The notes beneath the pieces were generated by a model. It did not search any database. It worked only from the letters and a program-made list of their open reading frames with translations, and was not told the DNA's origin. From the NCBI RefSeq assembly GCF_001428105.1, contig NZ_LMSJ01000012.1, forward strand, positions 370,569 through 434,568: 64,000 nt of DNA, given 5' to 3'. Every line of letters begins with the position of its first letter. Within the stretch, counting starts at the first letter, position 1. This DNA comes from Paenibacillus sp. Soil766. GTDB lineage: Bacteria > Bacillota > Bacilli > Paenibacillales > NBRC-103111. Made by a program: the position numbers and the translations under genes. Shown here piece by piece: positions 24,949 to 34,824 of this stretch.

Positions 24949-25569
24949 TCATTTTGGCGGGTATAAGCCATGCCATAGAATATCGATAATTTGCGTAGCG
25001 GCTTCCCCTTCGTGTGGGAACATTTTATTTCCGTCGCCGTCCGTCGCATGACCCATCATGAGAAGTGAGGTATAAGCACGAGCGATCACACGTGGATTGA
25101 CGGGGCCAATTTCCCCGGAGTCAATCGACCTATGGAATTCAGTTTCGAGCGCATCCAATATACCTTGTTCGGACTTGCGCATGGCTTTCATTTGCTCATC
25201 GGAAAGTGTGGCCTCCATCTTGCGCATGAAGGAATGCAGGTCGAAATCGACCGCTTTCAGATGACCCTCTGTAATGCCGAGAAGCCTTTCGCGAAGCGGA
25301 GCAGGTTCGCTTAACCGTTTAATGGTTACCCGTCTTACGTTATCCATCAATTGGATCATGGAGGCTGTTAGCAGGTCGGATTTGGAAGGGAAATAGTAAT
25401 AAACAGATGCTTTCGTTACCTGGCATTCTTTGGCGATATCGTCCATGGAGACGGACTCGAAGCCCCGGGACAAGAATAAGGGAATAGCGGTCATTAAGAT
25501 TTTCTGATTAAGAGGCATGTCTCCCTGGGAGACGCGAGGTCTGCCAAGAGGCTTTGATTTTTTTTCCAT
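24949..25569 (-). CDS. TetR/AcrR-family repressor
   Basis: A 206-residue regulator. The N-terminal helix-turn-helix is intact: ILMTAIPLFLSRGFESVSMDDIAKECQVTKASVYYYFPSKSDLL (residues about 25-70). The rest is a helical ligand-binding domain. ATG 25569 has AGGAG 8 nt upstream. It is divergent from an MMPL-type exporter and is most likely its repressor. The intergenic region contains ACTTG and CAAGT flanking a TTAATTAA core, a possible operator. Confidence 0.9.
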   Translation of the reverse strand: MEKKSKPLGRPRVSQGDMPLNQKILMTAIPLFLSRGFESVSMDDIAKECQVTKASVYYYFPSKSDLLTASMIQLMDNVRRVTIKRLSEPAPLRERLLGITEGHLKAVDFDLHSFMRKMEATLSDEQMKAMRKSEQGILDALETEFHRSIDSGEIGPVNPRVIARAYTSLLMMGHATDGDGNKMFPHEGEAATQIIDILWHGLYPPK

Positions 25570-25691
25570 AAGTGTCACTCCTGAGAGGATTCTAAATAAA
25601 ACTTGATTAATTAACTGACAAGTATATATAATTAATTCGATTACAAGAATAATTATAACACTATTTCATTTTTTAGGAGAGAGGCTGTATC

Positions 25692-27917
25692 ATGCATGAA
25701 AATTTTTTATTCAGTAAAATAGGCGGTATTGTTGCGGGACGACGCAGCAAATGGGTAACATTGGCCATTTGGATTTTACTTACAGGCATTTTATCTGTCT
25801 TTCTACCTAACGTCAATTCACAAGAAAATAATGCCGCACAACAACTGCCATCTGATGCTTGGTCACTTGAAGCAGCTGCGCTGATGAAAGAGCAGTTCCC
25901 AAGCAATGAAGGTGTGCCAGCACTCGTTGTCTGGTATCGTGGATCTGGTCTGACAGATCAAGATTTGGCTGCTGTACAGAAGGTTACGAAACAGCTCACA
26001 GAAACACCATTAACGGCTCAGAAGGGATTGCCCCCATTGCATCAGATGCCTGCTCCTGCACTTAAGGGCATGGTATCCAAGGATGGCAAGATACTCGTCC
26101 TGCCGATTTCGTTTAACGAAGGAACGGAAACAGAAGTCCTCCAGGAAGGTATGGAGAAACTCGAAGAGATAACCGTAAGTCAATTAGGGAGTGACCCCTT
26201 TGAAGCGAAAATAGAGGAAGATGGTTTACATGCGCGAATTACAGGCCCTGTAGGCATTCAGTCCGATGCAACTGCGCTATTCAAAGGCGCAGACTTAACC
26301 TTACTCTTGGCAACGGTGTTGCTTGTTCTTATTCTTCTCATACTCCTATACCGCTCCCCAATTCTGGCGATTATACCATTGGTTGGTGTAGGATTTGCGT
26401 ATGGCATCATTTCACCAATTCTTGGTTACCTTGCACAGCAGGGATGGATCACGATTGACGCGCAGTCGATCTCCATTATGACTGTCCTATTGTTCGGAGC
26501 AGGCACGGATTATTGCCTCTTCTTCGTGGCTCGTTACCGACAAGCCCTATTGGTTGAGAAAGACAAATATACCGCGCTTCGTGATTCATTCGGTGGTTCA
26601 ACAGGTGCGATTGGAATGAGTGGACTCACGGTAATTGTTTCCTTGCTGGGTTTACTATTTGCTCAATATGGCTCCAATCATCGGTTCGCGATTCCGTTTA
26701 GTGTAGCGATCTTCATTATGGCTATAGCGAGTCTAACTCTTGTTCCAGCACTTCTTGCTATTATTGGACGTGTGTCATTCTACCCGTTCATTCCTTTGAC
26801 AGCAGAAATGCGAGCGGAGAAAGAAGCACGCAAGGGGAAACGCATTCGCGAGCAAAAGCCTGTTGGTGCGATGAATGCAGCGCTTGGCCGAGTGGTAACG
26901 GAAAGACCCAAAAGTGTGCTCGCTATCTCATTAATCATTCTTATTGCCTTGGCAGCTTTTGCCCCGCAAATTAAATTTACCTATAATATTCTGGAATCGT
27001 TCCCTTCAACAATGCCGTCACGTGAAGGCTTCAGCTTGTTATCGGAGCATGTTTCACCGGGATCATTGGCACCAGTTAAAGTGGTCGTCAATACAGAAGG
27101 GAAAACGCCAGATGTCCAAGGAGCGCTTGCGAAGTTACCTTATATCGAATCGGTGAGTAAACCAGAGGATAGTAAGAAGGACGCCAATTATAAGGCGTAC
27201 GAGATGATTTTTAAGCAAGATCCGTACGACTTGGAAGTGATTAATCGAATTCCTGAGATTCGAAGTACCCTGGAACAGAAGTTAATTGAGTCAGGTATAG
27301 CGAACCCGCGGGTTTGGGTAGGTGGAGAGACTGCCACCCAATATGACACCAAAACTGTCGTAGAACGGGATACGAAAATTGTTATTCCTGTTGTTATCAC
27401 GGTAATCGCGATCCTTTTACTCGTTTACTTACGATCCATTGTTGCGACCGTCTATCTGATTGCAACCGTACTGCTTTCCTATTACTCAGCGTTAGGTGCC
27501 GGGTGGCTCATATTGCACTATTTTATGGATACGGCTGCGATTCAAGGATTGATCCCGCTGTATGCATTCGTCTTCCTCGTAGCGCTTGGTGAGGATTATA
27601 ATATTTTCATGATTTCGAGTATTTGGCAGGCAAGGAATCGGTTGAGTTTGAAGGATGCGATACGATTAGGCGTTAGCTCAACGAGCAGTGTTATCACTTC
27701 AGCAGGCTTGATTTTAGCAGGCACCTTTGCGGTTCTAGCTTCACTGCCGATTCAAGTGCTGGTGCAGTTCGGTGTCATTTGTGCCGTCGGTGTTATATTA
27801 GATACTTTCATCGTTAGGCCGTTCCTTGTCCCTTCCATTACGATGCTGCTTGGAGATGCGGTGTTCTGGCCTAGTAAAGTGAAGCGGGCCCCACTCGCGT
27901 CTGATTCTAAGAATTAA
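25692..27917 (+). CDS. MMPL/RND family transporter
   Basis: A 741-residue membrane exporter in two repeated halves. Each half has one helix, an extracytoplasmic loop and a bundle of helices. The signature GAGTDYCLFFVARYRQ occurs in the first half and ALGEDYNIFMISSIWQ in the second; both carry the D-Y pair thought to relay protons. Relatives export lipids or drugs (YdfJ of Bacillus). Divergent from the TetR gene, so expression is probably induced by a substrate. AGGAGAG lies upstream of the ATG. Confidence 0.9.
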   Translation: MHENFLFSKIGGIVAGRRSKWVTLAIWILLTGILSVFLPNVNSQENNAAQQLPSDAWSLEAAALMKEQFPSNEGVPALVVWYRGSGLTDQDLAAVQKVTKQLTETPLTAQKGLPPLHQMPAPALKGMVSKDGKILVLPISFNEGTETEVLQEGMEKLEEITVSQLGSDPFEAKIEEDGLHARITGPVGIQSDATALFKGADLTLLLATVLLVLILLILLYRSPILAIIPLVGVGFAYGIISPILGYLAQQGWITIDAQSISIMTVLLFGAGTDYCLFFVARYRQALLVEKDKYTALRDSFGGSTGAIGMSGLTVIVSLLGLLFAQYGSNHRFAIPFSVAIFIMAIASLTLVPALLAIIGRVSFYPFIPLTAEMRAEKEARKGKRIREQKPVGAMNAALGRVVTERPKSVLAISLIILIALAAFAPQIKFTYNILESFPSTMPSREGFSLLSEHVSPGSLAPVKVVVNTEGKTPDVQGALAKLPYIESVSKPEDSKKDANYKAYEMIFKQDPYDLEVINRIPEIRSTLEQKLIESGIANPRVWVGGETATQYDTKTVVERDTKIVIPVVITVIAILLLVYLRSIVATVYLIATVLLSYYSALGAGWLILHYFMDTAAIQGLIPLYAFVFLVALGEDYNIFMISSIWQARNRLSLKDAIRLGVSSTSSVITSAGLILAGTFAVLASLPIQVLVQFGVICAVGVILDTFIVRPFLVPSITMLLGDAVFWPSKVKRAPLASDSKN

Positions 27918-27926
27918 GTATGACAA

Positions 27927-27961
27927 AAAGGAGCCATCCGCAAATCGCGGACAGCTCCTTT
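27927..27961. terminator. Bidirectional terminator
   Basis: AAAGGAGC-cat-CCGC-aaat-CGCGG-aca-GCTCCTTT between convergent genes. Confidence 0.75.
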
Positions 27962-27966
27962 ACCAT

Positions 27967-28614
27967 TTAGTCGATGATTTCAAGAATATCATCGATTTCT
28001 TTACGGGCCATTTTGCCAGGTTTATCCTTCGGATAGCCAAGGGAAATAACCATGTTAATTTGATACTCTGCGGGAATCTCCAAGTAAGCTCGAATTTGAT
28101 CTTGTGCTAAAAGGACAGGGCCTGTCATAGGGCACGTCGCGAGGCCTCTAGCATGCGCAGCAAGCATAAGGTTCTGCGAAGCTAAGCAAGAGCTCTTGAT
28201 GCCTTCTTCGGCCCAAACATGATCATCGACCAATTGAATCGGATCGAAGATGCGATCGCGGAATTTGGATTCATAAGGTGTCGCCAAGCAAATGATAAGA
28301 ACAGGCGCATCCGAGAAGGCTGTTGCGTAAGGTCCAAAGGATCTTACCAGCATGCGTGCTTCTCTGGACAGACCTTTCTCCTCTGCAGCCGCGGCACGAA
28401 GATGCAACTGGTCCCAAGTCAATTGCTCGATATGTTTGATCTTCTCTGTATTTCGAATGGCAATAAATTTCCATGTTTGTGAGTTCGTATCACTGGGAGC
28501 ATAACGAGCACAGTCAATGATTTCTCGAATATCTTCTACTGCAACGGGTTGTTCGGTAAAGTTGCGAATACTGCGTCGTTCAAGAACGATGGTTTTGAAA
28601 TCTTCATACATCAT
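27967..28614 (-). CDS. Nitroreductase family protein
   Basis: FMN-dependent oxidoreductase of about 215 residues. The FMN-binding signature is LERRSIRNFTEQPV at the N-terminus, with CARYAPSDTNSQTWKFIAI (phosphate contacts) and GLATCPMTGPVL near the C-terminus, followed by VISLGYPKDKP. The start is uncertain: ATG 28614 and 28611 both lie about 12 nt after AAAGGTAGG, while an earlier ATG at 28653 has no clear site. Substrates may be quinones or nitroaromatics. Confidence 0.87.
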   Translation of the reverse strand: MMYEDFKTIVLERRSIRNFTEQPVAVEDIREIIDCARYAPSDTNSQTWKFIAIRNTEKIKHIEQLTWDQLHLRAAAAEEKGLSREARMLVRSFGPYATAFSDAPVLIICLATPYESKFRDRIFDPIQLVDDHVWAEEGIKSSCLASQNLMLAAHARGLATCPMTGPVLLAQDQIRAYLEIPAEYQINMVISLGYPKDKPGKMARKEIDDILEIID

Positions 28615-28769
28615 AATAAATGTGTACCTACCTTTGCTGCTCATAATGTTCATCTTGGATTATTACTTGGTACTAAGACTATATCCTTATTATAGGGGAG
28701 ATCAACAAGGAGTACAACTGCCGTTACTCCCAAATAAGCTCAAACTATAAGGAAGAACCGATTCTCTTA

Positions 28770-29948
28770 TCATCGACTAGGAAGAGCTTCCTCATTCTTT
28801 TGGAATAGATATGTGCATAGAAAGCCTATGGCTGAGGTTGTGGATAAGCACGCTGCAATGAGATAAACGGTACTTCCGCCTGTTTCGTTATAGATCCAGC
28901 CGCCTGCCGTTCCGCTTATCAACCCAGCGATACTAGACCAGGCGACAGCGAAAATGGCTTGCCCTGAAGATCGGTACTCATCCGGAATAATTTGACTCAA
29001 ATAACGATTCGCGGTGAAGAGGAAAACACCGAAAGTTAAGCTATGTAGAAGTTGAATGCTGATGACCCAAATTGGATCCTGGATGAAACTCATCATGACG
29101 AAGCGGAAGGCGTAAATCACACCAGCAAAGGCAAGTAAAGGTAATTCCTTGAAGCGATGCCCGTGTTTGCTCAGGTAGAAAAAGACTGGAATCTCGCTGA
29201 GTGCGGATGTCATCCACGCATACCCGATGAGTGAATCTGAAGCTCCGAGCTGACGCATATATAGGGCCAAGAAGCCATCGTTGAACCGATGTGAAACTGA
29301 CATAATGATCACAAGCGTAAGGAACCAGATGAATTTTTTGGAACGAATAATATTCACCATGCCGCCAAAGGCCATTTTTTTGCCGCCTTGACGCGTATCT
29401 TTTAACAGAAAAAGAATAATCAATGTGAAGCCTATCGTTATAAAAAGCAAGAGCGGTGTAAGTCCTGTTCCGTAAGCTCGTAGAATGAGACCGAAGCCGC
29501 CAGCTGAAAGTGCGAAGCCAATAGAACCGTACACACGGAAGGAGGCATAGCTTTTGCCACTCGATCGAATATGCAGCATGACCTGACTGTCATTTAATGA
29601 GTTCACGGGCTGTTGGAAAAAGAAGAACGCTGCCAAACAGACGTAGAGCAGGGAAAACCAGCCTGCGGTAGAAACTAAGATGGCTGTGACGAGCTGTCCG
29701 AGGATCAGAATAATCATGATCTTCTTGACCGTTTGAAACCGATCACTCAGGAACCCCCATAAGAGGTTGGTTGCAATGCCGATCAATGGTCCAATGGCGT
29801 AGAGCAAGCCGATTTGGATCTTAGAATATCCTTTATAATCGAAATAAAGCGGGAAAAAAGTCACAACTATCCCCATCGTCATAAAAAAAGAAAAAGTAAA
29901 CATTTTAAGCAATCGATCATTTCTATCAATCGCATTTGAATTTGCCAA
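28770..29948 (-). CDS. MFS transporter (MFS_1-like, nucleoside or sugar symporter type)
   Basis: A 392-residue protein with about 12 membrane segments. The motif-A variant LLWGFLSDRFQTVKK follows TM2, and the N-terminal FSFFMTMGIVVTFFPLYFDYKGYSKIQIGLLYA is typical of the PF12832 group. It starts with TTG 20 nt after the MATE-like gene's stop and is probably cotranscribed with it. The substrate cannot be assigned. Confidence 0.83.
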   Translation of the reverse strand: MANSNAIDRNDRLLKMFTFSFFMTMGIVVTFFPLYFDYKGYSKIQIGLLYAIGPLIGIATNLLWGFLSDRFQTVKKIMIILILGQLVTAILVSTAGWFSLLYVCLAAFFFFQQPVNSLNDSQVMLHIRSSGKSYASFRVYGSIGFALSAGGFGLILRAYGTGLTPLLLFITIGFTLIILFLLKDTRQGGKKMAFGGMVNIIRSKKFIWFLTLVIIMSVSHRFNDGFLALYMRQLGASDSLIGYAWMTSALSEIPVFFYLSKHGHRFKELPLLAFAGVIYAFRFVMMSFIQDPIWVISIQLLHSLTFGVFLFTANRYLSQIIPDEYRSSGQAIFAVAWSSIAGLISGTAGGWIYNETGGSTVYLIAACLSTTSAIGFLCTYLFQKNEEALPSR

Positions 29949-29968
29949 GCGTAATCATCACCATTTCG

Positions 29969-31303
29969 TTACATATTTTCTTGAGGCTGACTAGGTTGTT
30001 GTACATCATTCGTTCGTTTGAGCACATAGATGACGACAAGCAGTTCTGCCAACATGCCCACCGATTGTGCTAGTGCGCCAATCATCCCGTTCCAACTCGG
30101 AACCGTTGCAATGGCAACGAATAAGGTAAATACCGTAATAGTAGCATTCGCAGATTGAGAGAAAACCATGATTTTTGTTTGGCCGCGAAGCATAATAATC
30201 CCATTCATATAATCAAGCCACGGGAATACAATCGTCATGATCATGAAAATACGCATTGCACTTAGGCTGGCGTGCCTCAGCTCCGCGTTTACACCCATGA
30301 CATGTGTCATAAACCAAGGCCCGATTGGTGTATAAGCCAGTATGGCAATTAGTGTTCCTGGAATAAAGCTGAGTAAGAGAATGAAATTTTTGACACGCAC
30401 AGCATCTTTTCGATAGAAATTTAAGACGATTTGATGTATGTAGGAGAAGAAACTCATGACTAACTGCGTTAAGGATCCAGCAATCGCAAAGGACGAGATG
30501 GCTAGATGGATATGTGTTGTTTTGCCTAACATGGCATTAATAGAAGGTCCAATAATTACCGCGATAACAGATGAATATAAAAGCGGTTTATAAAAGCTGA
30601 AAATTTGCTGTTTCGTCTCAATCGGATGATTGGGTGCTTTCTCAGGAATAACATGCTTGAGCAAGCTTGTACCCTCCCAAATCGCAACAGCTGCTTCGAT
30701 GACCATACCGACAAGGAAGATAATGGCACCAACTTTACCACTAGAGACATTATCCGTTGTAATAAAATATAAGGATAAGAAATACATCGCGATAATCCGT
30801 ACTCCCATGCCGATGGTGAGCCATTTGGTACGCATATTGAAAATGATAATTCCATGAAATAAACAACGCAGACCAGAGAAGATGCTTACGTACATGAGGA
30901 TACGGTAAACACTTAATGTAGCTGCAAGCATTTCACGTTCTACGCCGAAAAAGTAAAGAAACACCCATTCTCCAACCGGTGAGTAACAAAGTATGAGGCC
31001 TAACAGGATGATACAGGCAAATACATATGAGCTGACAACGGCCATGGCACGGAACGAAATCCGGTCTCTGACGAGTGCAGAGCAGGCTTGACGTAGCAAT
31101 ACAACGGGTCTTTCTGTCAGTCCTAGGAGACTTAGGGGGATGGCGTAGCTGGCGATGACAACCTCAGGATTATCAGCCCTTGCCAGAGTGCTATTAATAA
31201 TAACATGCGAGAGGGTTACAAGCGTTGCAGAAAGTCCGAGGGGGAGGAAAAAGGAGATGAGCTGTTTCCATGTGATTGTTTCCTTTAATGTCTTAGCATT
31301 CAT
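29969..31303 (-). CDS. MATE-like multidrug/oligosaccharidyl-lipid flippase
   Basis: A 444-residue protein with about 12 predicted membrane helices, in a two-bundle layout like MATE and related flippases. The start MNAKTLKETITWKQLISFFLPLG and PEVVIASYAIPLSLLGLTERPVVLLRQACSALVRDR are similar to Paenibacillus and Bacillus proteins annotated as multi-antimicrobial extrusion. ATG 31303 has GAAGGAG 10 nt upstream. The identity of the cargo is open; a lipid-linked or drug substrate is possible. Confidence 0.75.
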   Translation of the reverse strand: MNAKTLKETITWKQLISFFLPLGLSATLVTLSHVIINSTLARADNPEVVIASYAIPLSLLGLTERPVVLLRQACSALVRDRISFRAMAVVSSYVFACIILLGLILCYSPVGEWVFLYFFGVEREMLAATLSVYRILMYVSIFSGLRCLFHGIIIFNMRTKWLTIGMGVRIIAMYFLSLYFITTDNVSSGKVGAIIFLVGMVIEAAVAIWEGTSLLKHVIPEKAPNHPIETKQQIFSFYKPLLYSSVIAVIIGPSINAMLGKTTHIHLAISSFAIAGSLTQLVMSFFSYIHQIVLNFYRKDAVRVKNFILLLSFIPGTLIAILAYTPIGPWFMTHVMGVNAELRHASLSAMRIFMIMTIVFPWLDYMNGIIMLRGQTKIMVFSQSANATITVFTLFVAIATVPSWNGMIGALAQSVGMLAELLVVIYVLKRTNDVQQPSQPQENM

Positions 31304-31473
31304 CCAAATCGCACTCCTTCGCGTTTTGCAAAACATTTCTTAAGTATATCAGAAAATGAAATGGGGATGACATACAATTTTAACTGGAAACCGAAGGTTT
31401 GAAGTGATACATTTAAAGGTAGAATGTTTCTTGAACAAGATAGACAGCTTTACCTGCAAGGAGGTACACAAGA

Positions 31474-31788
31474 ATGAACAGCTATTTTCAGTATGATGAG
31501 AGACTCGGCATTGAGATCCCCGCTTTGGAATTGGAGTGGGAAATGTATGATGCTGCCCTTCGCATAAATCTTTTATTACAGTGGGAACAAATACGAGGCG
31601 TTATTCCGGATCGAATTATGCAATTGGAAGCACAGATCATTGAAAAGCAAAATAAACTCGATAAGGAAGACGATTTTGTAACCTCCTGCCGTTTGAATTC
31701 CGATATTGCTGACTTGGCTTCAATCATAAATGATCTTCATCTCTGGTTCCGAACTAATCAGGATTTGGAATCAAAAACCCACCATTAA
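31474..31788 (+). CDS. Unknown 104-residue protein, first gene of the ytpB-type unit
   Basis: I do not recognise a family. The protein is largely helical: residues of about 20-90 include RIMQLEAQIIEKQNKLDKED, a probable coiled coil. There is no signal peptide or membrane segment. An excellent AAGGAGGT site lies 9-10 nt before the ATG. The next gene starts 28 nt after its stop and overlaps the terpene synthase gene, so all three are likely cotranscribed. Confidence 0.7.
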   Translation: MNSYFQYDERLGIEIPALELEWEMYDAALRINLLLQWEQIRGVIPDRIMQLEAQIIEKQNKLDKEDDFVTSCRLNSDIADLASIINDLHLWFRTNQDLESKTHH

Positions 31789-31816
31789 TGGTTGTCAATG
31801 AAGGGAGAATGAATGC

Positions 31817-32449
31817 ATGCATAGCAATAAGGATGGGAATAACTGGCTAGGAGAGATAGCGAAACCACTTCTGGAGCATCTCCCTGCACTTTATCCAATT
31901 GAAGAGTGGGACGTCGCGATGGATGCGCGGATCGAAGGACTCTCGACATCGTTGATTACCGGAGGTAGTCCGGAGCAGCCCCCCTATGGGTTAGCCATTA
32001 AGGCAGGCCTTTTTCTTCTCAATGAAAGCTTGGATAAATCTCACGATATATCCCAAGAAATTACGAATCCAACAGGAAGTTACTGGCATGCCCTTATGCA
32101 TCGGATGGAGGGCGACTATAGTAATGCGAAATATTGGTTTAATGATGTTGGCAATCATCCTATTTTTTCTAATCTAGTCCAATTTGTAAGAGATAATCTA
32201 TCGCTCAAAGACTTCATGGAATTGGAAAATGAAGCACTTCGACATAAGCTTGAAGTACTTGTAACATCGCCAGTTTGGAATCCATACGTATTTATTGATG
32301 TGATAGAAATTCAGGTATCGCTTGTTCAGAATCCTACAGTTGATAATTGGTTACGCCAAATACAGCGATCTGAAATGCAATTATTACTTCAATTCTGCTA
32401 TGAACAAAGTTGTGGAGGAAGTTTACTTGAAGCAATTGGACAAAAGTAG
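31817..32449 (+). CDS. Conserved protein of unknown function next to terpene synthase
   Basis: A 210-residue soluble protein. The most distinctive segment is GSYWHALMHRMEGDYSNAKYWFNDVGNHPIF (about residues 94-124, given here as WHALMHRMEGDYSNAKYW). I associate similar text with uncharacterised proteins in distant bacteria and fungi. Conserved His, Glu and Asp residues there could form an active site, but none is proven. GGGAG lies upstream of the ATG. The last 23 nt overlap the start of the synthase gene. Confidence 0.7.
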   Translation: MHSNKDGNNWLGEIAKPLLEHLPALYPIEEWDVAMDARIEGLSTSLITGGSPEQPPYGLAIKAGLFLLNESLDKSHDISQEITNPTGSYWHALMHRMEGDYSNAKYWFNDVGNHPIFSNLVQFVRDNLSLKDFMELENEALRHKLEVLVTSPVWNPYVFIDVIEIQVSLVQNPTVDNWLRQIQRSEMQLLLQFCYEQSCGGSLLEAIGQK

Positions 32450-33518
32450 AATAAGGAGCCATGCGAAGGTTCCGCAGGGGCCTATCCGATTAATGATCAG
32501 TGTATATCGCTATATTTTGCCCGGCGTCAATGAGCAATTGAACATCTGGAAAAGTAAAGCGGAGAATATTCCCGATGAAGAGCTTCGTACCCAAGCGTTA
32601 GCAAGTATTGCAACGAAGCAATTCCATTGTCAAGGAGGAGCTGTGTATGCAGCTGCTCATTTATCGATGCGCCATGTGCTTATTCCGCTAATCGTCGCAT
32701 TTCAGTCAATCAGTGACTACTTGGATAATTTATGTGATCGAAGCACGTCGATGGATCCTATGGATTTTCGGCAATTGCATCAATCGATGCTAGATGCAGT
32801 TGATCCTGCGAAGCCTCTGCATGATTACTATGCGTTCAGAGATGAGAAAGAAGACGGCGGCTATTTAAAAGATCTTGTTCAGCAATGCCAGACTTCAATT
32901 AGCCAGATGTCATCTTATTTGAAAGTGGCTGACCAGGTCAAAGACTTTGTAGGCTTATACTGTGATTTGCAGGTGTACAAGCATATTCGTAAGGATTTAC
33001 GCGAGCCACAACTGCATCAATGGTGGAACGCTCATCACCATAAGTATAGCCAGATTGATTGGAATGAGTTTGCTGCTGCAACGGGCTCAACCTTAGGCAT
33101 GTTTATGTTATTTTTGTCTGCGTGTGATCCGAATCTGACGGACAAGCAGGTGGAATCCATTCGGGAAGCTTATTTTCCTTATGTGTGTGGACTTCATATC
33201 CTGCTTGATTATTTAATTGATCAGGAAGAAGACATTGTAGGTGGAGATCTGAATTTCTGTACCTACTACGATTCCTTAGATACAACCGTAGAACGAATCG
33301 CTTTCATTGTTCAAGAGGCGAGAAGTAAAATTTTGTTCTTGGAACATCCGAGATTTCATCGTATGATAATCGAAGGTTTGCTTGCTCTCTATTTATCTGA
33401 CCCTAAGGTCAACAGTCAACACCAGGTGAAGAAAATTTCAAAGCGTCTGATGAAAAACAGTCCTTTAACCAGGCTTTTTTTCTGGATAAATAGCATGTAC
33501 ATCCGTACGACATCATGA
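32427..33518 (+). CDS. ytpB: Tetraprenyl-beta-curcumene synthase-like protein (YtpB, DUF2600)
   Basis: A 363-residue protein matching the Bacillus subtilis YtpB family, which cyclises C35 heptaprenyl diphosphate to tetraprenyl-beta-curcumene. Matching segments are YRYILPGVNEQLNIWK, FQSISDYLDNLCDRSTSMDP, YCDLQVYKHI and LDYLIDQEEDIVGGDLNF. The Asp-rich DNLCD and DQEED stretches replace the classic DDxxD. I chose TTG 32427, 8 nt after GGAGGAAG, because it gives the family length (YtpB has about 367); ORF starts further upstream lie deep in the previous gene. Confidence 0.85.
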   Translation: MKQLDKSRIRSHAKVPQGPIRLMISVYRYILPGVNEQLNIWKSKAENIPDEELRTQALASIATKQFHCQGGAVYAAAHLSMRHVLIPLIVAFQSISDYLDNLCDRSTSMDPMDFRQLHQSMLDAVDPAKPLHDYYAFRDEKEDGGYLKDLVQQCQTSISQMSSYLKVADQVKDFVGLYCDLQVYKHIRKDLREPQLHQWWNAHHHKYSQIDWNEFAAATGSTLGMFMLFLSACDPNLTDKQVESIREAYFPYVCGLHILLDYLIDQEEDIVGGDLNFCTYYDSLDTTVERIAFIVQEARSKILFLEHPRFHRMIIEGLLALYLSDPKVNSQHQVKKISKRLMKNSPLTRLFFWINSMYIRTTS

Positions 33519-33540
33519 ATGTCATTCACAAGAATTATGA

Positions 33541-34524
<984 letters not shown>

Positions 34525-34545
34525 GCCTAAATTTGCGAATATGTA

Positions 34546-34574
34546 TTGATCTTCGGTTGTGTTTCGGATATAAT
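34546..34574 (+). promoter_or_regulatory. SigA-type promoter of serS
   Basis: TTGATC, a 17-nt spacer and TATAAT. The T-box leader begins just downstream. Confidence 0.65.
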
Positions 34575-34580
34575 TGCGAA

Positions 34581-34786
34581 CAACGTACAAATCGACATCA
34601 TGTCTATGAAGAGCTTCCAACTCGGAGACGTTCATGATCGGAAGGCATGTATAAGCCTTCTCTAAATAAACCGGCACCGTCCGTTATCGCGGAACCAAGC
34701 GGATGATGACATTCATGTCATCATCAAGTTGGGTGGCACCGCGAGCAGAACGCTCCTCGTCCCAATCGGACTGAGGGCGTTTTTTG
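34581..34786 (+). ncRNA. T-box leader of serS with terminator
   Basis: Contains Stem I (about 34590-34660), a Stem III hairpin GATGATGACATTCATGTCATCATC, the conserved T-box GGGTGGCACCGCGAG, and an intrinsic terminator AACGCTC-CTCGTCC ... GGAC-TGA-GGGCGTTTTTT (34749-34786). The bulge sequence UGGC pairs with an acceptor end GCCA, which fits tRNA-Ser with its G73 discriminator. Uncharged tRNA-Ser should stabilise the antiterminator and switch serS on. I could not assign the specifier codon with confidence. Confidence 0.93.
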
Positions 34787-34824
34787 TCTTTTTCACATAT
34801 ACGAAAAGGAAGCGGTGACGGATT

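Noticed and set aside
25595-25640. Strong TetR operator
   Set aside because: Only 5-bp arms (ACTTG/CAAGT) around an AT-rich core; mentioned in the regulator entry but too weak for its own feature.
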